A stretch of DNA of 39,451 bases from Lapidilactobacillus gannanensis (GTDB lineage: Bacteria; Bacillota; Bacilli; Lactobacillales; Lactobacillaceae). Position numbers and translations under genes: made by a program. This document shows, in pieces, positions 32,702-39,451 of the stretch; position 1 is the first letter of the stretch; every line of letters starts with the position of its first letter. Where the stretch lies: contig NZ_RHOT01000022.1 in the NCBI RefSeq assembly GCF_003946675.1, forward strand, positions 1 through 39,451, in the 5' to 3' direction. The notes beneath the pieces were generated by a model that searched no databases, was not told the origin of the DNA, and worked only from the letters and a program-made list of their open reading frames with translations.

Positions 32702-33973
32702 TTACTTACTATCGCTAGCCTTAATGGCACTATTGATTTGTGAGACAGCATTATCTAAAGCTTTCTTAGAAGTTGACTTACCAGTATCAATAACTTGTAA
32801 CGCGTTATTGATTGGTGTCCAAACTTGATCCATTTCAGTGATATTAGGTGTCAATTCAGCATGTAACGATTGTTGAGCAACTGCTGAAGCATCGACATCC
32901 TTCTTGACAAGATCACTGTCAGCCAAACTCTTAATGGCTGGTACTTCTTTAGTTTTCTCGTAGCGAACTTTTGAATTCTTCGTATCAGAAATGTATTTAA
33001 CAAATTTCTCAGCTAAATCAGCATTCTTAGAATATGAGCTAACGTTGTAACTCTTAACACCAATGAACGACCCCATGTGTTTACCATTTGCTAAGTTTGG
33101 TAATTCGACAACACCATAGTCAATACCAGCCTTCTTATAGGGATCAAAATTCCATGGTCCAGAAATAACCGCGGCCGCTTTGCCTTCAGTAAACAGTGAA
33201 TCTAGAACGTTGATTCCTTTATCACCTAAAATACCTTTAGGGAATAACCCATCTTTGTAAAACTTGCTAACGTAATCGGCGGCTTCGACTGAACCAGAAT
33301 TATTCAAGCCGATATCCTTAGCATTGAAGTTACCCTTTGAATCCTTGCCAAAGATGTAACCACCATAGCCACTAAATACACCTTGTGCATAATAAATTTG
33401 ATCCCACAATGCTAGCAAACCATATTTACCATTGGCCCGTTGTTTCTTAGAGAATTCATACCACTCTTCAGTTGTCTTAGGCAATTCCGCGTCAGAAACC
33501 ATTTTCTTATTGTAGAAAAGAACGGTTGTTTCAACAGCTTTAGGCAGACCGTAAACTTTACCTTTGACAATTTGCGAATTCATTGCCGATTTAGTGTAAA
33601 GATTTTTAGTTGATTGTGATACTTTCAACTCTTTTAAAAGTCCTTCAGTTACGGCCGTACCAATTTGATCACCGGGAATTGTAATCACATCTGGTCCAGT
33701 ACCAGCCGGCCCGTCCAATCGCAATTCTTTAAGTTGATCAGCATAAGTCTTTTCAACAATCTTAACCTTAATATTATTTTTCTTACCGAAGGCTGCAGCA
33801 GCATCTTTAATACCAGCTGCCTTATCCTTGTCTTCCCAAACAAGAAGTGTTGAGCTCTTCTTAGTTGAGCTAGTTGTTGAACTGCTGCTTGAACTGGGTC
33901 CACACCCAGCTAACCCCATAAATAATGCTGCCGCCCCTGCTACGGTTAAATACTTGACCAATTTACTTTTCAT
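32702..33973 (-). CDS. Galacto-oligosaccharide/maltose-type binding lipoprotein
   Basis: A 423-residue family 1 solute-binding protein. The signal peptide ends in GLAGC (lipidated C24) and is followed by a serine-rich linker. The mature part opens with LLVWEDKDKAAGIKDAAAAF, typical of maltose/galactooligosaccharide-binding proteins. The ATG at 33973 is supported by GAAGGGTGG upstream; the frame is open four codons further. It is the first gene of the operon: binding protein, MalF-type, MalG-type, GH42. The 122 bases to the next gene hold no clear terminator. Confidence 0.93.
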   Translation of the reverse strand: MKSKLVKYLTVAGAAALFMGLAGCGPSSSSSSTTSSTKKSSTLLVWEDKDKAAGIKDAAAAFGKKNNIKVKIVEKTYADQLKELRLDGPAGTGPDVITIPGDQIGTAVTEGLLKELKVSQSTKNLYTKSAMNSQIVKGKVYGLPKAVETTVLFYNKKMVSDAELPKTTEEWYEFSKKQRANGKYGLLALWDQIYYAQGVFSGYGGYIFGKDSKGNFNAKDIGLNNSGSVEAADYVSKFYKDGLFPKGILGDKGINVLDSLFTEGKAAAVISGPWNFDPYKKAGIDYGVVELPNLANGKHMGSFIGVKSYNVSSYSKNADLAEKFVKYISDTKNSKVRYEKTKEVPAIKSLADSDLVKKDVDASAVAQQSLHAELTPNITEMDQVWTPINNALQVIDTGKSTSKKALDNAVSQINSAIKASDSK

Positions 33974-34000
33974 TCTTATTACCACCCTTCAAAAGATTAA

Positions 34001-34014
34001 TGTAATCGTTTACG
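34001..34014. promoter_or_regulatory. cre-like operator before the galactoside operon
   Basis: TGTAATCGTTTACG matches 13 of 14 positions of the cre pattern TGWAANCGNTNWCA. It lies between the promoter and the ribosome site of the binding-protein gene, a position where CcpA or the LacI regulator would block transcription. Confidence 0.7.
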
Positions 34015-34020
34015 TGGATT

Positions 34021-34049
34021 ATCATACAATATTATTAACAATCAGTAAA
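34021..34049 (-). promoter_or_regulatory. Promoter of the galactoside operon
   Basis: On the minus strand, -35 TTTACT (34044-34049) and -10 TATGAT (34021-34026) are 17 bases apart. Transcription would start near 34014, overlapping the cre-like site. Confidence 0.65.
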
Positions 34050-34079
34050 CAGTTTTATTAAAATAAATTAGTAAAATTA

Positions 34080-34093
34080 GTAAACACGTTTAC
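34080..34093. promoter_or_regulatory. LacI-family operator between the divergent genes
   Basis: GTAAACACGTTTAC has perfect GTAAAC/GTTTAC arms around two bases, the usual shape of a LacI-family operator. It lies midway between the two divergent promoters. Extra half-sites (AGTAAAC, GTTTACT, GGTAAA) surround it. Confidence 0.7.
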
Positions 34094-34100
34094 CAATATG

Positions 34101-34129
34101 TTTACTAATTATTTGGTAAATGCTATACT
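34101..34129 (+). promoter_or_regulatory. Promoter of the LacI-family regulator gene
   Basis: TTTACT (34101-34106) and TATACT (34124-34129) are separated by 17 bases. The palindromic operator lies just upstream of the -35 box, which suggests autoregulation. Confidence 0.6.
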
Positions 34130-34179
34130 AATAACAGTTAATTGTCCGTTCAACATTTATTAAAAAGGAGAACCGTCCC

Positions 34180-35184
34180 TTGGTCACAATTAGAGATATT
34201 GCCAAGCATTCAGGTGTCTCAGCCGCAACCGTTTCGCGACTCTTGAATAATGATCCTAGTTTTTCAATCTCAGAAGAAACAAAAAAGCGTATTCTCGACG
34301 TTGCTCATGATTTAGGTTACGACCGTAAAGAAATTGCCTTGCCACAGAGAAACATTGCAGTTTTTTTTGCCATTACGCCTAAGGAAGAACTGGAAGATAT
34401 TTATTTCAATAACTTGAGAAAAAACATTTATGCTAACGCTAGCAAAAAAAATATGCAGGTCACGTTCTATCATGACTTGCAAAATTTTAGTGCGGTAGAA
34501 CCAAATATTGATGGCTTTATTGCAGTAGGTAGCTTCAAAAAAACTTTTCTTGCCGCCCTAAACAAGTTTTCCAAAAATGGTGTTTTCATTGACTCCAACC
34601 CTAACCCGAGCGTCTTTAACTCGGTACAACCTGATATGAAAGATATTACGATTCAGGCAATTGATCAATTTCGTCAAAGTAATATCCAACGAATTGGTTT
34701 TATTGGTGGTCGGTATTACAATCCTGATACTGGTGATAGTGAACGTGATGAACGCGAACGAATTTTTAGGCATTACTTATTAGATTTAGGTCTGCTGAAT
34801 GAAGCTTATATTTACTCAGATGGACACTTTTCAGTTGAGACTGGTTATAAACTTGGTAACTTAGTCGCCGCCAACTTAAAGAATAATTTACCCGATGGTT
34901 TCTTTATTGCTTCAGACCCAATCGCAGTTGGCGTTTTACAAGCGTTCAACGAACACAACATTCAGGTGCCCAAAGATACCAGTCTAATTAGTGTAAATGA
35001 TATCGATGTTGCGAAATATGTTTCACCACCGCTTAGCACTTTTCAGATTGATATTGCCGAATTAAGTCGGATTGCTATCAACATGATTGGTGACTCAATT
35101 ACTTCTGTCAGTCCAATTAAACGACGAATTTTATTAAATTCAAAGCTAATTATTCGTAAAAGTTTCGTGCCTATAACTGAATAG
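34180..35184 (+). CDS. LacI-family transcriptional regulator of the galactoside operon
   Basis: A 334-residue LacI-type repressor. The helix-turn-helix is at 3-22 (IRDIAKHSGVSAATVSRLL), followed by the hinge and a sugar-binding periplasmic-binding-like domain (about 60-330). The start is TTG at 34180 after AAGGAGA. It is divergent from the binding protein, permeases and GH42 gene and most likely represses them in the absence of galactoside, acting at GTAAAC/GTTTAC sites. GanR or GalR-like by context; the inducer is not known. Confidence 0.92.
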   Translation: MVTIRDIAKHSGVSAATVSRLLNNDPSFSISEETKKRILDVAHDLGYDRKEIALPQRNIAVFFAITPKEELEDIYFNNLRKNIYANASKKNMQVTFYHDLQNFSAVEPNIDGFIAVGSFKKTFLAALNKFSKNGVFIDSNPNPSVFNSVQPDMKDITIQAIDQFRQSNIQRIGFIGGRYYNPDTGDSERDERERIFRHYLLDLGLLNEAYIYSDGHFSVETGYKLGNLVAANLKNNLPDGFFIASDPIAVGVLQAFNEHNIQVPKDTSLISVNDIDVAKYVSPPLSTFQIDIAELSRIAINMIGDSITSVSPIKRRILLNSKLIIRKSFVPITE

Positions 35185-35250
35185 ATGTTACAACAGCAAT
35201 TAGCTGGTACTCATTTTTAGCTTAGTAATTTTTGAATCATCTGGCCATCA

Positions 35251-35307
35251 AAAAAAGTTCGACATAAGTGATTTTTCGTTAAACATCACTTACATCGAAC
35301 CTTTTTT
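35251..35307. terminator. Bidirectional terminator between the lacI-type gene and the P-type ATPase
   Basis: AAAAAAGTTCGA-TAAGTGAT pairs with ATCACTTA-TCGAAC-TTTTTT. It lies between two convergent genes and has T-runs on both strands. Confidence 0.85.
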
Positions 35308-35326
35308 ATTTTCTATAATAAATTTT

Positions 35327-37675
35327 TTACCGCCATTTAATCCGAGAGAACACACGTCTTCCTAGCATTTCGCGCATGAAGAGGAAGAGTGGCCAACTGG
35401 TGACTAGTAAGGCGAGGTACAGCCAGCTGTACCACCAGTTAAGCGGCCAAATTGATTGTAAGGCAAAAATATTTGTGGCAAAGAAGAAAGTTAGGATAAA
35501 GAACGAGAAGAGTAAGCCAATCATTACTTTTTTACCAGTTGTTAATGGATTGCTAATCGACACTAACGCGCAGAAACCAATCAGCCCAATCGTGAAAACT
35601 GATAGGGTAGAGGTGGTGGCAAAAGAATAATTTTGCCAGCGATCTAAGACGTTGATGCCCACGAGCAGTAAGATATCACAGAGTGCGGCCGGTAGGGCAA
35701 TTTCCATAACATTACGCATGAAGCGACCTGCTGGCGGCGTGTAGTTTGGCTCTAAAGCTAAGAAGAAAGTCGGAATGCCCACCGTCAGAATATTAATCGG
35801 CGTCATTTGTGATAATTGGAAAGGATAGCCTGTGCCTAGAATGATAAATAAAACTGATAACACTACTGAATAAATCGTCTTGATCAAGTACATGGAAGCA
35901 ACACGCTCAACGTTATTGATCACTCGCCGGCCTTCATTGAGCATGTCGATCATTGAATCAAAATTATGATCTAATAACACAAAATTGGCCGTTGCCTCAG
36001 CAGCGTCACTTTCACCAGCCATGGCAATACTACAATCAGATTGACGCATAGCAAGCACATCATTAACACCGTCACCAGTCATACCTACACACTGACCATT
36101 AGCTTGCATGGCTTTAATTAATTCAGCCTTTTGTTGTGGCTTTACTCGCCCGAAAACTTGGTAATTCTGAACCAGCTGCCGATAATCGGGGTCATCACCG
36201 ACTTGGCTGAGGTCAAGATAACGTTCACTGCCCTCAATTCCGGCCTGTTTAGCTACATTCACGACAGTAACTGGATTATCACCAGAAATAATTTTCAACT
36301 GTAGTCCTTGATTACGCAAATAAGCAAACGTATCCTTGGCCTGCTTTCGAACTTGGTCGGCAATCAGAATTAATCCTGCTAACTGCCGCTGACCAGACAC
36401 TTCAGTAACAACTGCCAAAACACGGTAGCCCGCATTAGTTGCTTGATCAATGGCCGTCTGCTGTTCAGCGTTGACTTCGGCCAGAATAAACTCAGGTGCA
36501 CCCATTAAATATTTCTGGTTTGCGGTAACGACACCTGAATATTTGCGCTCTGAAGAAAAAGCAATGACTTCTTGAACGGTCGCTACCAGTGCTTTTTTCC
36601 CTAAGGCTACAATAGCGTTGGCAGTCGCGTTGGTTTCTTTAGTGGCTTGAACGATTAAGGTTGCGATTGCATTAACTTGCTCTGTGCTTTGAGCAAAGGG
36701 AACAACTTGTTTAACGGTCAATTGGCCAGTGGTAATAGTGCCTGTCTTGTCTAAACAAAGTGTATCCACACGGGCTAAAGTTTCAATCGCGTTCAGTGAA
36801 CGAACCAAAATATGGCGCTGACTAAGTTTATAGGCACCTGTAGCTAAGGCAATTGAGGTCAGGACAACTAAGCCTTCTGGAATCATGCCAATCACTGACG
36901 CCGAAGTGCCGAGAATTGCCTTGGTTAAATCGCCGTTTCGTAAGTATGAACGAAAGAATAACGCCAAGCCAACTGGAATAATGGTGTAAGTTAATACTTT
37001 GATAATTCGGTTAATGATTCGCATTAGCACGCTAAGATCAGGCTTGTCCTGACTGACAGCATTGGATAACTGTGCAACAAAACTAGCATGCCCTACTTGA
37101 GTCAGCTGAATGTAGCCCTGGCCAGCAATTACGAAGCTTCCTGAATAAGCCGCTGCACCAACTTCTTTAGAAACTGAATCAGCTTCACCAGTCAAACTGG
37201 ACTCGTCAGTTTGCAACCCAACTGTTGTGCGAACAATGCCATCTGCAGGAACAGTATTGCCACGTTTCAATAAAACCAGATCATCTGCAACTAACTGATC
37301 TATTGGCACTGTTTGCAACTGACTGTCGCGTATGACAGTCAATTTGCTCTCATTAACCAGACTAATCTTGTCGACAGTCAACTTAGAGCGAATTTCTTGA
37401 TAGCTGCCAATAATCAAATTAATCAGCACTGGTCCCAAGAAGAAGAGGTTTTTATAGGCACCCGTCCAGAAAATAACGATGGCAATCGCAAAGTTTAAAA
37501 TATTAAATAACGTAAAAAAATTATCGGATAGAATTTGCGGAATTGAACGTGAAAGTTTCTTGAGCTGAACGTTCGTCTGCCCCTGCTCAACTCGTTGCTT
37601 AACTTGCTCTGCGGTTAGGCCAGTCTGCAAGTCTGTCGGTGTTTCAATTGGTTTGACTGTTTTCATCTGCTCCAC
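35327..37675 (-). CDS. Cation-transporting P-type ATPase (CtpE-like)
   Basis: A 782-residue P-type ATPase. The actuator loop is LTGEAD (161-166), the membrane motif IPEGLV (265-270), the phosphorylation site D309 in DKTGT, and the hinge GDGVNDVLA. PEGL with this length and no N-terminal metal-binding domain fits the Ca2+-type/CtpE-like group, not the CPx heavy-metal pumps. The ion is not certain. A GTG at 37675 or the ATG three codons later could be the start; the ribosome site is poor for both. A single-gene unit. Confidence 0.88.
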   Translation of the reverse strand: MEQMKTVKPIETPTDLQTGLTAEQVKQRVEQGQTNVQLKKLSRSIPQILSDNFFTLFNILNFAIAIVIFWTGAYKNLFFLGPVLINLIIGSYQEIRSKLTVDKISLVNESKLTVIRDSQLQTVPIDQLVADDLVLLKRGNTVPADGIVRTTVGLQTDESSLTGEADSVSKEVGAAAYSGSFVIAGQGYIQLTQVGHASFVAQLSNAVSQDKPDLSVLMRIINRIIKVLTYTIIPVGLALFFRSYLRNGDLTKAILGTSASVIGMIPEGLVVLTSIALATGAYKLSQRHILVRSLNAIETLARVDTLCLDKTGTITTGQLTVKQVVPFAQSTEQVNAIATLIVQATKETNATANAIVALGKKALVATVQEVIAFSSERKYSGVVTANQKYLMGAPEFILAEVNAEQQTAIDQATNAGYRVLAVVTEVSGQRQLAGLILIADQVRKQAKDTFAYLRNQGLQLKIISGDNPVTVVNVAKQAGIEGSERYLDLSQVGDDPDYRQLVQNYQVFGRVKPQQKAELIKAMQANGQCVGMTGDGVNDVLAMRQSDCSIAMAGESDAAEATANFVLLDHNFDSMIDMLNEGRRVINNVERVASMYLIKTIYSVVLSVLFIILGTGYPFQLSQMTPINILTVGIPTFFLALEPNYTPPAGRFMRNVMEIALPAALCDILLLVGINVLDRWQNYSFATTSTLSVFTIGLIGFCALVSISNPLTTGKKVMIGLLFSFFILTFFFATNIFALQSIWPLNWWYSWLYLALLVTSWPLFLFMREMLGRRVFSRIKWR

Positions 37676-37836
37676 AAGCTTTCGTATTGATTACTAATTT
37701 GAATTTACCACAAATCAACAACTGAACCGATTATTTCGGCTAGATTTAGCTAAAAATTAGGAAAAATCAACCTTAAGGCGGAGATAAATTTATAACTTTT
37801 CAAGCCCTGGTTTGAACAGATTAATTGACTTACTAA

Positions 37837-37874
37837 AAAAATCCACGTTTGTCATAGCTGACAACATGGATTTT
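37837..37874 (-). terminator. Rho-independent terminator of the MucBP protein gene
   Basis: AAAATCCA-GT-TGTCA pairs with TGACA-TGGATTTT around TAGC, followed by a T-run on the minus strand. It lies 38 bases past the stop. Confidence 0.8.
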
Positions 37875-37911
37875 CTAAAATGGTTGTTACTTATAAAATG
37901 ATTGGACTCGA

Positions 37912-39279
37912 TTATTCGCGATACCGCCGCCGAAAATCAACACTGGTGTAAATCAACAAACCAACGAGTAAGAACATTCCCACAACAAATCTAATAAAAG
38001 TATTCCGCTGGTTCTCGTTTGCCTGTGGCAATTTCTTTTGCGTTGTTGTTATGGCCGCTTTGATAGTCTTCGCTGACTTGCCATTATTGGCTATTTTATC
38101 AGTTTGGCCTGTCTGTTGATTATTTGTATCACCCGAATTGCCCTTATCAGGTTCAGTTGGCTTAGTTGGTGTCGTTACCTTTTTGTAAACGTACGTAATA
38201 GTGATTGGTTCACTACTATAATTACCTTTACTATTCTTAGGTAACTGTTGTTCATCCAACTGATACCCAGCGATTGTTAAGCGATAATCTTTATTAGTCG
38301 CATCATAAGCATCACCAACATACTTTTCTGGCAATAATTTATCTTCATGAATCTTCGTACCAGCCTGATCAACATACTTCACAGTAATTGACTTGGCAAC
38401 AACTGGTTGGGTAACTTCGTCATAAACATAAGTAACGATTAACTCTTTAGTGCCCAATTTACCACTGGTTGGCGTGTCGTCTTTCATCCGATCAAACTTA
38501 TAACCGGAAATTTCGGCCTGTTTAGTCGTGTAGGCATCGCCAACGTTACCAGTGATTGGAGCAACTATCTTAATAGATTTACCCTGTTGATCAACGTATT
38601 TGACATTGACTGGCTGGGCTATTTCGTTATACACATAAGTTACTGTTTGAGCCTTATCACTTAATGTACCCGTTACATTTGTTGGCAATTTACTAGTGTC
38701 TAATTGATATTCATGGTCACCAGAAATTGTTGTTAACTTATATTGAGCCGTGCTAGCATCATATGCATCACCCACTAACCCTGAATCCTTTTCGGGGATA
38801 GTTTGGCTTGCTCTAATTTCTTTACCTGATTGATCAACGTATTTAACGGTGACTGGTTGGGCAATTTGATTATAGACATAGGTCACAGTAATTGAATCTG
38901 AGCCAAATAATCCATAACTATTTGTAGGTATCTTAGCTTTATCCAATTCGTAACCATCAATCTTCTTCTGATATTTAGAGATTCTCGTATCATATTCAGT
39001 GTTAGGAAGTCCTGATAATTTTTCAGAAGCGACTCCTGCGATTGGTATATAGTTGCGATCAACGTATTCAACAGTAACTGGGGCTGCTGCCTTCAAATAA
39101 TAATAATTGAAAATCAGAGGTGTATCTGAGAATGTTCCTTTTGGATTCTCTGGTAATTGATCTTCATCTAGATAATAACCAGGAATTTCCATTTTGTAGT
39201 CAGTAACGTCGTATTCTTGACCAGCAACACCATTTATTATTTTCTGTGTTAACGTTGAAGTTTTTTTGTTTCCGAATTG
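37912..39279 (-). CDS. MucBP-repeat cell-wall protein, 5' end lost to an IS30-type insertion
   Basis: The frame is open from the IS junction (in-frame TGA at 39280-39282) to 37912, about 455 residues. It holds one partial and four full MucBP-type repeats of about 75 residues, each with VKYVDQ, a GDAYD-like turn, GYxLD and VTYVY. A Thr/Lys/Gln-rich wall-spanning linker follows, then LPQANE, a membrane helix and RRRYRE. LPQANE is a variant of the LPQTxE signal used by sortase A in many lactobacilli, with A for T. Such proteins bind mucus or other host or plant polymers. Signal peptide and N-terminal domains are missing; the ATG at 39192 has no good ribosome site and is probably not a true start. 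Confidence 0.82.
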   Translation of the reverse strand, partial: QFGNKKTSTLTQKIINGVAGQEYDVTDYKMEIPGYYLDEDQLPENPKGTFSDTPLIFNYYYLKAAAPVTVEYVDRNYIPIAGVASEKLSGLPNTEYDTRISKYQKKIDGYELDKAKIPTNSYGLFGSDSITVTYVYNQIAQPVTVKYVDQSGKEIRASQTIPEKDSGLVGDAYDASTAQYKLTTISGDHEYQLDTSKLPTNVTGTLSDKAQTVTYVYNEIAQPVNVKYVDQQGKSIKIVAPITGNVGDAYTTKQAEISGYKFDRMKDDTPTSGKLGTKELIVTYVYDEVTQPVVAKSITVKYVDQAGTKIHEDKLLPEKYVGDAYDATNKDYRLTIAGYQLDEQQLPKNSKGNYSSEPITITYVYKKVTTPTKPTEPDKGNSGDTNNQQTGQTDKIANNGKSAKTIKAAITTTQKKLPQANENQRNTFIRFVVGMFLLVGLLIYTSVDFRRRYRE

Positions 39280-39283
39280 TCAA

Positions 39284-39451
39284 ATCAAGTGCAACACTTC
39301 CGACCTATTCTTAGTTATTGGTCTGGTTAATCAAAGTCTGGCAGGACTGCGATTGCCGATTGATGGTTGAGAATCTTTCGTGGTCTTTGGTTCAGAGCGT
39401 TTTGGATTGCTTGAATCCCTGTTAAGGTCAATTGGCGCATTGAGCGGCCTT
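39284..39451 (-). mobile_element. IS30-type insertion sequence, 3' part, running off the window
   Basis: On the minus strand the end of a transposase gene is followed by GACCTATTCTT (39302-39312, read on plus) and then by the terminal region with GTGTTGCACTT (39287-39297 on minus) abutting the MucBP gene. The same two words mark the left window edge. The precise IS tip cannot be set because the other end is outside. Confidence 0.7.
39327..39451 (-). CDS. IS30-family transposase, C-terminal fragment
   Basis: The last 40 complete codons of a transposase, cut by the window edge. IQAIQNALNQRPRKILN is the hallmark C-terminal stretch of IS30-family DDE transposases (usually LNxRPRKxL), ending in LPDFD and TAA at 39327-39329. 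The usual family ending after RPRK is longer and more aromatic, so this member differs a little. Confidence 0.75.
   Translation of the reverse strand, partial: GRSMRQLTLTGIQAIQNALNQRPRKILNHQSAIAVLPDFD

Overview
The window is a piece of a low-GC Gram-positive chromosome, almost certainly a member of the Lactobacillaceae. The signs are a short two-segment membrane protein of a family I know only from lactobacilli, MucBP repeats with an LPQxxE-type sortase signal, holin-like type I toxins, a class Ib ribonucleotide reductase as the only reductase seen, and CcpA/LacI-style operators. Both edges carry the 3' end of an IS30-type element pointing inward, so the window may be one contig bounded by IS copies.

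Layout. 1-80: IS30-like end. 568-3664: BrnQ branched-chain amino acid carrier, a small membrane protein and a LysR regulator, all on the minus strand. The LysR gene is divergent from a PLP aminotransferase (3781-4977). 5310-6589: a small secreted protein whose signal peptide is broken by an in-frame TGA, divergent from a membrane-anchored XRE regulator. The regulator's extracellular part looks homologous to the secreted protein. 6977-11024: nrdH-nrdI-nrdE and nrdF, preceded by two NrdR boxes. 11430-13582: a DUF2798 protein, then a minus-strand pair made of a protein with a Lys/Thr-rich histone-like tail and a CmpB-family membrane protein. 13616-14530: no gene, but terminators and two elaborate foldable repeats. 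14537-16454: an orphan sugar-binding lipoprotein and a zinc-ribbon Nudix hydrolase. 16460-18070: no ordinary gene. It holds long palindromic repeats and two tandem copies of a type I toxin-antitoxin module, each with a 34-residue membrane toxin and a convergent antitoxin RNA. 18073-18894: a TIM-barrel isomerase/epimerase.

19034-28253 is a type I restriction-modification island transcribed on the minus strand. In transcription order it has a single-TRD HsdS-like protein, hsdR, a RhuM-family gene, hsdS, hsdM, a terminator, a silent hsdS cassette and a tyrosine recombinase. The recombinase is flanked by 18-bp perfect inverted repeats fused to hsdS-derived sequence, which looks like the remains of an invertible specificity-switching system. 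28402-35184 is a galactoside operon: binding protein, two permeases and a GH42 beta-galactosidase, divergent from a LacI regulator with operators between them. No ABC ATPase is present, so a shared MsmX-type ATPase encoded elsewhere is presumably used. 35327-37675 is a P-type cation ATPase. 37912-39279 is the 3' part of a MucBP-repeat cell-wall protein cut by the IS30-type element at the right edge.

The most unusual items are the secreted protein/XRE sensor pair with a shared ectodomain, the duplicated type I toxin-antitoxin locus next to nested palindromes, and the remodelled hsdS-recombinase locus.
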